From assembly GCA_024405335.1 (NCBI GenBank), contig JAKSOX010000099.1, forward strand, positions 1 through 7,370: a DNA stretch of 7,370 nucleotides, written 5' to 3'. The notes under the pieces were generated by a model that worked only from the letters and a program-made list of their open reading frames with translations, did no database searches and had not been told where the DNA came from. Of the stretch, positions 1 through 7,367 are shown in pieces. The DNA comes from Kiritimatiellia bacterium. GTDB taxonomy: Bacteria > Verrucomicrobiota > Kiritimatiellia > RFP12 > UBA1067. Numbering within the stretch: the stretch's first letter is position 1; each line of letters opens with the position of its first letter. The position numbers were made by a program, and so were the translations under genes.

Positions 1-2
1 CC

Positions 3-3000
3 TATCCGGAAGAACTGCCCGTGAGCGCGCACCGCGGCGAAATCATCGCCGCGCTCGAACGCCACGCCGTGGTGGTGGTGTCCGGCGACACCGGCTCCGG
101 CAAGACGACCCAACTCCCGAAAATGGCGCTTGAAGCCGGCTGCGGCGCGCGCGGGCGGCGCATCGCCGTCACCCAGCCGCGCCGCCTCGCCGCCATGACG
201 ATGGCCGCGCGCGTCGCCGAGGAACTCGGCTGCCGCGTGGGCGGCGCCGTGGGATTCCAGCACCGCTTCGGAAAGCAGATTTCAAAGGACACGCGCGTCA
301 AGTTCCTCACGGACGGCGTCCTGCTCGCCGAAACGCGCGGCGACCCCCTTTTGCGCGCGTACGACATGGTGATCGTGGACGAAGCGCACGAGCGTTCGCT
401 CAACGTGGATTTCCTGCTGGGCGTCCTCAAGCGCGCGCTCGCGAAACGCCGCGACCTCAAGGTGGTGGTGTCCTCGGCCACGATGGACGTGCGGCGCTTC
501 TCGGACTTCTTCGGCGGCGCGCCCGTGGTGTCCGTGCCCGGACGGCTCTTCCCGATCGAGGTGCGCCACCGGCCGCCGCCCGACGGCGAAGAGCGCGACC
601 TGCCGCGCGAAGTCGCGGACGCGCTCGCGGAACTGCCGCCGCGCGACGACGTGCTGGTGTTCCTGCCGGGCGAACGCGACATCCGCGAAACGGCCGCCGA
701 ACTCGAAGGCCGTTTCGGCGCCGCGAACGACGTGATCCCCCTGCTCGCGTCCCTGCCGGCCGGCGAACAGCGGCGCGCGTTCCGCCCGTCGACGCGGCGG
801 CGCGTCGTCCTCGCCACCAACGTGGCCGAAACCTCCGTGACGATTCCCGGCATCCGCGCGGTGATCGACTCCGGCCTCGCGCGCATCTCGCGCTACGTGC
901 ACCGCACGCAGGTGCAGCGCCTGCAGATCGAGCCGATCTCGCAGGCGTCCGCGCGCCAGCGCATGGGCCGCTGCGGACGCCTCGGCCCCGGCACCTGCAT
1001 CCGCCTGTATTCGGAAGAGGACCTCGCCGCGCGCGACGCCTACACGCCGCCCGAAGTGCTGCGCTCGTCCCTCGCGGGCGTCATCCTCGCGATGCTCGAC
1101 CTCCGCCTCGGCGACGTCGCCGACTTCCCCTTCATCGACCCGCCCAAGGCCGCGATGATCCACGAAGGCTTCCGCGAACTGCTGGAACTCGGCGCCGTCA
1201 CCCGCGACGCCGCGCGCGAACCCGCGCTCACGGACCGCGGACGCGTCCTCGCGAAAATGCCCGTGGAGCCGCGCCTCGCGCGAATGCTGATCGCCGCCGC
1301 GGAAAAGGCGGTGCTGCCTTCCGTGCTGCCCGTGGTGGCGGCGCTCGCCTGCGACGACCCGAAACGCCGCCCGATCGACGAAAGGGAAAAGGCGGACCAG
1401 GCGCACGCCGCCTTCCGCGTGCCGGGTTCGGATTTCCTCGGCACGCTGAAGCTCTGGACGTGGTGGGACGCGTCCACCCGGGACCTCTCGCAATCCAAGG
1501 CGCGCGCCCTCGCGAAGAAGACCTACCTTTCCTACCCGAAGATGCGCGAATGGCGCGACTTGGCGCGCCAGCTCGGCGATCTCGCCAAACGCCTCGGCCT
1601 TTCGGACGCGGAACGCCGCGGCGACGAAGAGGATTTCCGCGCGCGCTTCCACCAGGCGCTGCTTTCGGGACTGCTTTCGCGCATCGGCCGCTACGACGAG
1701 GAAGAGCGCGACTACCGCGGCGCGCACGGGCTCCGCTTCGCGCTGCATCCCGGGTCCGTGCTGGCCAAAAGAACGAAACGCCCGTCGCGCGAAGAAATCC
1801 GCCGGATGAAGGCGCGCGGCGAAACGCCGCCCAAGCCGGACGCGAAACCGCCGTGGATCGTGGCCGGGGAGCTCGTGGACACCGCGCGCCTCTACGCGCG
1901 CGACGCCGCCGAAATCGACGTGGACTGGATCGAGCCGATCGCCGGCGATTTGTGCCGCCGCACCTACCGCGCGCCGGAGTGGGACGCGCAAAGCGGCTTC
2001 GCGCGCGTCACCGAGCAGGTCGTCCTGCACGGGCTCGTGATCGTTCCCTCCCGCCGCCGCGACCTGGCGCGAGTGGACCCGAAGCTCGCGCGCGAGATTT
2101 TCATCCAAGACGGCCTCGTCGGCTGCGCGCTGCCGCATCCCGCGCCGGCCGTGCGCGCCGTTTTCGCCGTGATCGCCGCGCTCAGGCGCCGCGCGGAAAA
2201 GCTGCGCAAGCCCGAAGCGTTCGACGCCGAGGGCGTCGCCGCGCATTTCGACGCCGTCCTGCCGCCCGACGTGGCGTCCGGCGCCGCGCTGGACAAGTGG
2301 CTCCGCCGCGCCCGGCCCGACGAACTCGCGCGCTTCAAACTGAAGGAGGAGGACTGGCTCGTCGCAATCGACGAGCGCGCCGACTTCCCGGACCGCGTCC
2401 GCATCGAAGGCGCGACGTTCGCCCTTTCCTACCGCCACGAACCGGACGATCCCGAAAAGGACGGCATCACCTGCACCGTGCGCCGCCGGGACGTGCGCGC
2501 GCTGCGGTCGTGGCAGTCCGACTGGCTCGTGCCCGGCGCGCTGCCCGAAAAAATCGGCTGGATGCTGCGGACGCTGCCGAACGCCCCGCGGCGCGCGCTG
2601 ATGCCGCTGGACGACAAAATCGCGCACCTCGCGGGCGCGCTGAAGCCCGGCGCGGAGCCGCTGGCGGACGCCGTCCGCCGCGAAACGTGCGCGCGCTGGG
2701 GCGTCCGCATTCCCGCGGACGCGTGGGCGAACGCGGCCGTGCCGCCGCATTTGCGCGTCCGCTTCGTGGTGAAGGACGACGCCACCGGGCGCGTGCTCCT
2801 CGCCACGCGCGACAAGCGCGAAGTGTTCGCACGCTTCGACCCGCCCGACGGCGGCGCGGCCGGGCAAAGCGCCGCCGCGCTTTCGTGCACCTGGAATTTC
2901 GGAACCGTCCCCGCCGTGACGGAAGGCGACCACGGCGGCTGGACCGTGAAACTGCATCCCGCGCTCAAGGACGAAGGCGGCGGCGTCGCGCTGCGGAGCT

Positions 3001-3755
3001 ATCCGGACGAAGCGCTGGCCGCGCGAATCCACGCGCAAGGCGTGACGCGGCTGCTGACGTTCGCGCTCGCGCGGGATTTCCGTATGCCGCTGCGCGCGAA
3101 GGACCTCGATTTCGAAGCGGCGCGCCACCTGAAGGAAATGGACTACGAAACGGCGCAGTTCGCGGACGACGTGTTCGAGGGCGCCGTGCGGGCGGCGCTC
3201 GTGGCCGGACGCGAACCGGTGCGCGACGAACGCGCCTTCGTCGCCCGCGCCGGCGAACGGGACGCGCTCATGGCGGCGCAAGGCGAAATCCGCGCGCTCG
3301 CGCTGGACGCGGTGGCGCGGACCGCGCGGCTCGTCACGCGCTCGGAAGCGGACGAACGCATCCCCGCCGACGTGGCGGAAGCCGTCCAGAACCAGCTCGT
3401 GTGGCTCGTGTTCCGGGGCTTCCCGGCGCGCGTCGCGCCCGAACGGCTCCAACACTATCCGCGCTATCTCAAAGGCGCCGCGCTGCGGCTCGAACGCGCC
3501 GCCAACGCGCCGGCGTCGGACCGCGCGAAGGAGGCGCTGCTGAAACCGCATTGGACGCGCTACGTCGCCGCCGTCACGGGACCGGACCGCGCGAAATGCG
3601 ACGCCAAGGCGCTCGACGACTACCGCTGGCTCGTCGAAGAATACCGCATTTCGCTTTTCGCGCAGGAACTCCACACGGCCCAAACGGCAAGCCCGAAACG
3701 CCTGGACGCGCTATGGCAGGAAGCAACCGCATCCAGCCGGTCGTCTTCCATTTGA
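3..3755 (+). CDS. hrpA: ATP-dependent RNA helicase HrpA (DEAH box), 5' partial
   Basis: This is a DEAH-box RNA helicase of the HrpA type, a cytoplasmic enzyme linked in E. coli to mRNA processing and to clearing stalled ribosomes. Numbering from the GTG at 21, Walker A (GDTGSGKTT) is at residues 22-30, DEAH at 120-123, SAT at 152-154 and motif VI (QRMGRCGR) at 313-320. A helicase-associated HA2 region follows at about 360-480, an OB-fold region at about 545-640, and a long C-terminal DUF3418-like region to about 1235, which ends with the family-typical EEYRISLFAQEL segment. All helicase motifs are intact. The frame stays open to the left edge and encodes YPEELP just before the GTG, which reads as the conserved YPxxLPVS stretch. 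The true start is therefore upstream and the GTG is an internal valine codon. Family members are about 1300 residues, so perhaps 60-90 are missing. A basic insertion lies at about 583-609. The gene is convergent with the phosphoesterase gene. Confidence 0.96.
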   Translation, partial: YPEELPVSAHRGEIIAALERHAVVVVSGDTGSGKTTQLPKMALEAGCGARGRRIAVTQPRRLAAMTMAARVAEELGCRVGGAVGFQHRFGKQISKDTRVKFLTDGVLLAETRGDPLLRAYDMVIVDEAHERSLNVDFLLGVLKRALAKRRDLKVVVSSATMDVRRFSDFFGGAPVVSVPGRLFPIEVRHRPPPDGEERDLPREVADALAELPPRDDVLVFLPGERDIRETAAELEGRFGAANDVIPLLASLPAGEQRRAFRPSTRRRVVLATNVAETSVTIPGIRAVIDSGLARISRYVHRTQVQRLQIEPISQASARQRMGRCGRLGPGTCIRLYSEEDLAARDAYTPPEVLRSSLAGVILAMLDLRLGDVADFPFIDPPKAAMIHEGFRELLELGAVTRDAAREPALTDRGRVLAKMPVEPRLARMLIAAAEKAVLPSVLPVVAALACDDPKRRPIDEREKADQAHAAFRVPGSDFLGTLKLWTWWDASTRDLSQSKARALAKKTYLSYPKMREWRDLARQLGDLAKRLGLSDAERRGDEEDFRARFHQALLSGLLSRIGRYDEEERDYRGAHGLRFALHPGSVLAKRTKRPSREEIRRMKARGETPPKPDAKPPWIVAGELVDTARLYARDAAEIDVDWIEPIAGDLCRRTYRAPEWDAQSGFARVTEQVVLHGLVIVPSRRRDLARVDPKLAREIFIQDGLVGCALPHPAPAVRAVFAVIAALRRRAEKLRKPEAFDAEGVAAHFDAVLPPDVASGAALDKWLRRARPDELARFKLKEEDWLVAIDERADFPDRVRIEGATFALSYRHEPDDPEKDGITCTVRRRDVRALRSWQSDWLVPGALPEKIGWMLRTLPNAPRRALMPLDDKIAHLAGALKPGAEPLADAVRRETCARWGVRIPADAWANAAVPPHLRVRFVVKDDATGRVLLATRDKREVFARFDPPDGGAAGQSAAALSCTWNFGTVPAVTEGDHGGWTVKLHPALKDEGGGVALRSYPDEALAARIHAQGVTRLLTFALARDFRMPLRAKDLDFEAARHLKEMDYETAQFADDVFEGAVRAALVAGREPVRDERAFVARAGERDALMAAQGEIRALALDAVARTARLVTRSEADERIPADVAEAVQNQLVWLVFRGFPARVAPERLQHYPRYLKGAALRLERAANAPASDRAKEALLKPHWTRYVAAVTGPDRAKCDAKALDDYRWLVEEYRISLFAQELHTAQTASPKRLDALWQEATASSRSSSI

Positions 3756-3799
3756 CAACTCCGCGTTGAAGCTCCAAAACGAAAACGGCCAGACGCGGA
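3756..3799. terminator. Convergent junction with a weak inverted repeat
   Basis: These 44 bases separate the stop codons of the two converging genes. The 7-base arms TCCGCGT (3760-3766) and ACGCGGA (3793-3799) are exact inverted repeats around a 26-base loop, and a smaller CAAC/GTTG hairpin (3756-3759 with 3765-3768) competes with the left arm. No T-run follows the stem on either strand. The only T-rich stretch is inside the loop, read on the minus strand. It may end transcription from both sides, but it lacks the form of a standard intrinsic terminator, so the assignment is weak. Confidence 0.2.
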
Positions 3800-4534
3800 T
3801 CAACTTCCCGTGTCAAGCCGGGCGGCGCAACGTTCAGGCAGACCGGCCGCGCGGATGCGCGCCTGGGCGGCCGCGACGTCGTACGCCACGCGGCGGAAAC
3901 GCAACTCGCGCGTGCCGGTGTCAAAAAGGACGTAACTCGCGCGGGAATCCCCGTCGCGCGGCTGGCCCACCGAACCGACGTTCACGAAGAACTTCTTGCC
4001 GGCGGGAACCTTGAAACTTTCCGGCGGCAGGCACAGCGCCCCCAGCGCGCACTCTTCGTAGACTATCGGCACGTGCGTGTGGCCGTGGAAGCACAGCGGC
4101 GTCTTCTGGTAGACGAAATGCGCCGACGCCTGCAGGGAGTCGAACACGTACCCCCAGTGTTCGGGCATGTCGAGCGTGGAATGCACGAGCATGAAACCCA
4201 TCACCGGTTTCTGCAACGGCAGCGAGCGCAACCAAGCGAGATTTTCCGGGCTCAACTGCTGGCGCGTCCATTCCACCACCGTCGCCGCCACCGGATGGAA
4301 ATCCGTGAGCGACATGTTGGAGGAAACGTAACGGTCGTGGTTGCCGCACACCACGGGGCATTTCAGTTCGTCGCGGACGATCGAAATGCATTCCGAAGGC
4401 GCGGCGTTGTAGCCCACCACGTCGCCAACGCAGGCGAAACGCGTGGCGCCCTGTTCGCGAGCATCCGCGACGACGGCCTTCAGCGCGTCGACGTTGGCGT
4501 GGATGTCGCCCAAAATCGCGTACGTCTGTCCCAT
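3800..4534 (-). CDS. Calcineurin-like metallophosphoesterase (predicted phosphodiesterase)
   Basis: This 244-residue soluble protein carries the full set of metal-binding motifs of the calcineurin-like phosphoesterases: GDIHAN (9-14, metal ligands D10 and H12), GDVVGYN (37-43, D38), GNHD (64-67), a histidine in LVHS (H118) and GHTH (151-154). The C-terminal NVGSVGQPRDGD stretch (185-196) is typical of the compact YfcE/MJ0936-like group (calcineurin-like domain 2, COG0639-type predicted phosphodiesterases). Members hydrolyse phosphodiesters or phosphomonoesters with two bound divalent metals. The substrate here cannot be told from sequence. There is no signal peptide or membrane segment. The ATG lies one base after the ispD stop and has no convincing Shine-Dalgarno, so translation probably depends on ribosomes finishing ispD. 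The start is supported because the first motif begins at residue 9, as usual. Family assignment is firm; specific function is unknown. Confidence 0.93.
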   Translation of the reverse strand: MGQTYAILGDIHANVDALKAVVADAREQGATRFACVGDVVGYNAAPSECISIVRDELKCPVVCGNHDRYVSSNMSLTDFHPVAATVVEWTRQQLSPENLAWLRSLPLQKPVMGFMLVHSTLDMPEHWGYVFDSLQASAHFVYQKTPLCFHGHTHVPIVYEECALGALCLPPESFKVPAGKKFFVNVGSVGQPRDGDSRASYVLFDTGTRELRFRRVAYDVAAAQARIRAAGLPERCAARLDTGS

Positions 4535-4538
4535 GTCA
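4532..4538 (-). promoter_or_regulatory. ispD stop / phosphoesterase start junction (likely translational coupling)
   Basis: On the minus strand the sequence reads TGACATG. The ispD stop codon TGA (4538-4536) is followed by one base and then the ATG of the phosphoesterase (4534-4532). The bases upstream are a GCG-rich run with only a weak GAAG element and no strong ribosome binding site. Termination-reinitiation coupling is the natural reading, inferred from the spacing alone. Confidence 0.5.
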
Positions 4539-5213
4539 GAGCTTCAGCGCCGCCGCCGCCACCTGCAGATCTCCGGGGGTCGTGATCTTGACGTTCACGG
4601 CAGGCCATTCGTGGATGCGCACGGGTTCGCCAAGGATTTCCACGGCCTGGGCGTCGTCGGTGACTTCGAGTTTCCGTTTCTCGACTTCGGCGTACGCGCG
4701 CTGCAGCAAACGCACGTTGAAACCCTGAGGCGTTTGAACCGCCCACAGCTTGGAGCGGTCCGCCGTGGATTCCACCTGCTGGCTTTTGCCCACGACCTTC
4801 ACCGTGTCGTAGATGCGGCGCCCGGCCACGACCGCGCCGTGCCGCTTCACGAGCTTGACGATTTCGCCCACCAGCTCTGGGGTTACGCACGGGCGCGCGC
4901 CGTCGTGCACGAGCACGACGCGCGTGTCGGAATCGACTTCCTTCAGACCGTTCTGCACGGAATCCTGGCGGCGCGCGCCGCCTGGAACGACCTTTTGCAA
5001 CTTGGATATGCCAAACATCTTGGCAACCGCCTTCGCCGCCGCGAGCTGGTCTTTGCGGACCACGAGAACGACGTTGTCCACCTCCGGAGAACGCTCGAAC
5101 GCCAACAAGCTCCACGCCAGCACGGGTTTCTGCCCCAACGACAGAAACGCCTTGTCCGTTCCGGCGCCCATGCGCTCGGATTTTCCGGCCGCGACCACGA
5201 TTGCAGTAACCAT
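4536..5213 (-). CDS. ispD: 2-C-methyl-D-erythritol 4-phosphate cytidylyltransferase
   Basis: IspD joins CTP and 2-C-methyl-D-erythritol 4-phosphate to give CDP-methylerythritol and pyrophosphate, the third step of the MEP isoprenoid pathway, in the cytoplasm. At 225 residues it is close to the usual length of about 230. The N-terminal nucleotide-binding loop AAGKSERMG (8-16) supplies R14, and K21 follows. These match the Arg/Lys pair that stabilises the transition state in E. coli IspD. Other family motifs are GGARRQDSVQNGL (78-90), VHDGARP (102-108), DTVK (136-139), R153 before LWAVQTPQGF (156-165), TDD (185-187) and NVKITTPGDL (207-216, with K209). All expected catalytic positions are present. 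The ATG is fixed by an AAAAGGAGG element four bases upstream and by the N-terminal MVTAIVVAAG strand. The gene starts 15 bases after glnN and ends one base before the phosphoesterase. No ispE or ispF is seen, so the rest of the pathway must be encoded elsewhere. Confidence 0.96.
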   Translation of the reverse strand: MVTAIVVAAGKSERMGAGTDKAFLSLGQKPVLAWSLLAFERSPEVDNVVLVVRKDQLAAAKAVAKMFGISKLQKVVPGGARRQDSVQNGLKEVDSDTRVVLVHDGARPCVTPELVGEIVKLVKRHGAVVAGRRIYDTVKVVGKSQQVESTADRSKLWAVQTPQGFNVRLLQRAYAEVEKRKLEVTDDAQAVEILGEPVRIHEWPAVNVKITTPGDLQVAAAALKL

Positions 5214-5217
5214 CTAT

Positions 5218-5226
5218 CCTCCTTTT
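5218..5226 (-). promoter_or_regulatory. Strong Shine-Dalgarno for ispD
   Basis: On the minus strand AAAAGGAGG (5226-5218) is followed by ATAG and then the ispD ATG at 5213. It is an almost complete anti-Shine-Dalgarno complement with a rather short spacer of four bases. It begins three bases after the glnN stop, so ispD can be translated independently within a shared transcript. It fixes the ispD start. Confidence 0.85.
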
Positions 5227-5228
5227 GC

Positions 5229-7367
5229 TCAATAAACAAACAGCATTTCCCGATATTTCGGAAGCGGCCAGCGCGCGTCGTCCACCAGCTGCTCCAGCGC
5301 GTCCACCGTCTTGCGCAGATCGTTCGAACACGCGATCACTTCCTCGTGCAGGCCGTGCGCGAGCGCGCGCTCGAGGCGCTCGCACTTCACGTGCAGATCG
5401 TCCAGCGCCGCGCCGAGTTTCCGCGACAGCGCGTCCAAACCCTTCAACCCCACGCGGATTCCGTCCTTCTTCGCCAGCGAAATCGCCGTGCCGAGTTTCG
5501 AAAATTCGTCGGCCACCACGGGCCGGATCATGGAACGCGCGATTTCGAGCGCCACCGCGCCTTCGATGCGGATGCGGCGGTGGTACACCTCGCGCGCCAC
5601 CTCCCACCGCGAATTCATTTCGCCGGCCGTCAGCACGCCGTACTTCTCGAAAATCGCCTGGTTCTTCCCGTCCTTGAGCGGCGCGATCGCGGACATCGTG
5701 TCCGGCAGGTTCGGCAGCCCGCGCCGCTCAGCCTCGGCCTTCCATTCGGCGGAGTAGCCGTCGCCCGAAAAAAGCACGCGCTTGTGCTTCCGGATGAGCT
5801 TCTGCAGCAGTTTCTGCAGCCGCGCGTTGAACGGGCCTTCGCCAGTTTCGAGCGCGTCGCTCGCGGCGTCCAGCGATTCCGCCACGATCGTGTTCAGCAC
5901 CATCTGGTTCATCGCGCAGCTCTGCGAAGAACCGGGTGCGCGGAACTCGAACTTGTTGCCCGTGAACGCGAACGGCGAGGTGCGGTTGCGGTCCGTGGCG
6001 TCCGCCGGCAGCGGCGGCAGTTCGTCCACGCCGATCTTGAGCCGCGGACGGCCCGAACGGCGCGCGCTTTCGCCCGTCTCGATTTCGCGCAGCGCGGCGG
6101 ACAGTTCGTCGCCGAGGAAAATGGAAATGACCGCCGGCGGCGCTTCGTTCGCGCCCAGGCGGTGGTCGTTGCCGGCGCCAGCCGTGGCGGTGCGCAGCAT
6201 GTCCGCGTGCAGATCCACCGCGCGGATGATCGAGCAGAGCACCGTGAGGAAGATCGCGTTGTCCTTCGGGTTTTTGCCGGGATTGAGCAGATTTTTTCCG
6301 CCGTAGGCGATGGACCAGTTGCAGTGCTTGCCGCTGCCGTTCACGCCCTCGAACGGTTTTTCGTGCAGCAGGCACTCGAAGCCGTGGCGTTCGGCCGTCT
6401 GCCGCAGCACCTCCATCACGAGCATGTTGTGGTCCACGGCGAGATTCAGGTCCTCGAACACTGGCGCGAGCTCGAACTGCGCCGGCGCGACTTCGTTGTG
6501 TCGCGTTTTCGCGGGAATGCCGAGCCGCCACAGGCGGTGTTCAACCTCGTGCATGAACTTCAGCACGCGCGGGCGGATCGCACCGTAGTAGTGGTCGTCC
6601 AGCTGCTGGTGCTTCGCCGGCGAGGAACCGAACACCGTGCGCCCCGTCTGCAGCAGGTCGGGCCGCTGCAGGAAGAACCCGCGGTCGATCAGAAAATATT
6701 CCTGCTCCGCTCCGAGCGTCACGGACACGTGCGCCTTCGGCTGGCCGAAAAGTTTCATCAACCGCTCCACCGCGCGGGACAGCGCGTGCGTGGACCGGAG
6801 CAGCGGCGTCTTCGCGTCCAGCGCCTCTCCCGTGTACGAGCAGAACGCCGTGGGGATGCAGAGCGTCGCGCCGTTGGCGTGGCGCTTGATGAACGCCGGG
6901 GACGTGGGATCCCACGCGGTGTAGCCGCGCGCTTCGAACGTGGACCGCAGCCCGCCCGAGGGGAAGGAACTCGCGTCCGCTTCGCCGCCGGTCAAGTTGG
7001 CGCCGGAAAATTCGAGAACGGCCGCGGCGGGTCCCGTGGGCGACACGAACGCGTCGTGCTTTTCCGCCGTGCCGCCGGTGAGCGGCTGGAACCAATGGGT
7101 GAAATGCGTGGCGCCCTTTTCCAGCGCCCAGGTCTTCATGGCGCGCGCCACGTCCTCCGCGATCGAAGGATCCAACGCGCGCCCATCCTTGATCGTGGCC
7201 AGAAGTTTTTCGGCACTCTTCTTCGGCAGGTACTTGCGGATCTCCTTTTCGGAAAAGACGTCTTCCCCGTAGCGCTTGAGCACGTCCGCGGAAAACGCCT
7301 CGTCGCCGGGCGCTTCGGAAAAGCGCTCGGCGATGGCGTTCAATGCACGTGTGCGGTTGTTGCTCAT
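5229..7367 (-). CDS. glnN: Type III glutamine synthetase
   Basis: GlnN makes glutamine from glutamate, ammonia and ATP. At 712 residues it fits the large GSIII class (about 700-730) and not GSI or GSII (about 350-470). The GSIII-specific N-terminal signature HWFQPLTGGTAEKHDAF is at 91-107. The catalytic core follows in order: EQEYFLID (221-228, glutamate metal ligands), NEVAPAQFE (291-299), NGSGKHCNWS (343-352), GNDHRLGANEAPPAVIS (399-415) and NRTSPFAFTGNKFEFRAPGS (461-480), the region that binds ATP and glutamate. The C-terminal part (about 500-712) is the helical extension of this class, rich in charged residues. No truncation or frameshift is visible. The ATG is three bases from the window edge, so its ribosome binding site and promoter are out of view. 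The start agrees with the short N-terminal MS-type opening known in other GSIII proteins. The gene is first of the visible minus-strand set, with ispD 15 bases downstream. Enzymes of this class are dodecamers and are not known to be adenylylated as GSI is. Confidence 0.97.
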   Translation of the reverse strand: MSNNRTRALNAIAERFSEAPGDEAFSADVLKRYGEDVFSEKEIRKYLPKKSAEKLLATIKDGRALDPSIAEDVARAMKTWALEKGATHFTHWFQPLTGGTAEKHDAFVSPTGPAAAVLEFSGANLTGGEADASSFPSGGLRSTFEARGYTAWDPTSPAFIKRHANGATLCIPTAFCSYTGEALDAKTPLLRSTHALSRAVERLMKLFGQPKAHVSVTLGAEQEYFLIDRGFFLQRPDLLQTGRTVFGSSPAKHQQLDDHYYGAIRPRVLKFMHEVEHRLWRLGIPAKTRHNEVAPAQFELAPVFEDLNLAVDHNMLVMEVLRQTAERHGFECLLHEKPFEGVNGSGKHCNWSIAYGGKNLLNPGKNPKDNAIFLTVLCSIIRAVDLHADMLRTATAGAGNDHRLGANEAPPAVISIFLGDELSAALREIETGESARRSGRPRLKIGVDELPPLPADATDRNRTSPFAFTGNKFEFRAPGSSQSCAMNQMVLNTIVAESLDAASDALETGEGPFNARLQKLLQKLIRKHKRVLFSGDGYSAEWKAEAERRGLPNLPDTMSAIAPLKDGKNQAIFEKYGVLTAGEMNSRWEVAREVYHRRIRIEGAVALEIARSMIRPVVADEFSKLGTAISLAKKDGIRVGLKGLDALSRKLGAALDDLHVKCERLERALAHGLHEEVIACSNDLRKTVDALEQLVDDARWPLPKYREMLFVY

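Noticed and set aside
2..886. A 294-codon minus-strand frame opposite the helicase core.
   Set aside because: The translation is Ser/Arg/Thr-rich and without motifs. It overlaps the most conserved part of the helicase, including Walker A and DEAH.
282..3683. A 1133-codon open frame on the minus strand, antisense to the helicase.
   Set aside because: Its translation is an Arg/His/Ala/Val/Glu-rich string with no recognisable domain. Long antisense frames are expected where a GC-rich gene uses G or C at third positions. The plus-strand frame has all helicase motifs.
1460..3769. A 769-codon open frame on the plus strand, shifted relative to the helicase.
   Set aside because: The product is mostly Arg, Ala, Gly and Pro with no domain, typical of an out-of-frame reading of GC-rich coding DNA. 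It is wholly inside the DUF3418-containing half of the helicase.
3766..4014. A small plus-strand frame just after the helicase, possibly a short downstream gene.
   Set aside because: Nearly all of it lies antisense to the phosphoesterase C-terminus, it has no ribosome binding site, and its product is a basic low-complexity peptide.
4540..4560. A GCC/GCG run at the end of ispD that could be taken for a microsatellite.
   Set aside because: It encodes the alanine-rich C-terminal helix of IspD and is only a few units long, so it is ordinary coding sequence in a GC-rich genome.
4480..5607. A 375-codon minus-strand frame across ispD and the end of glnN.
   Set aside because: It is an Arg/Gly-rich frame-shifted reading of two well-supported genes, with no domain of its own.
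5728..6531. A 267-codon minus-strand frame and similar shorter ones within glnN.
   Set aside because: They are alternative-frame shadows of glnN. They show Arg/Ala/Gly-rich composition and no motif.
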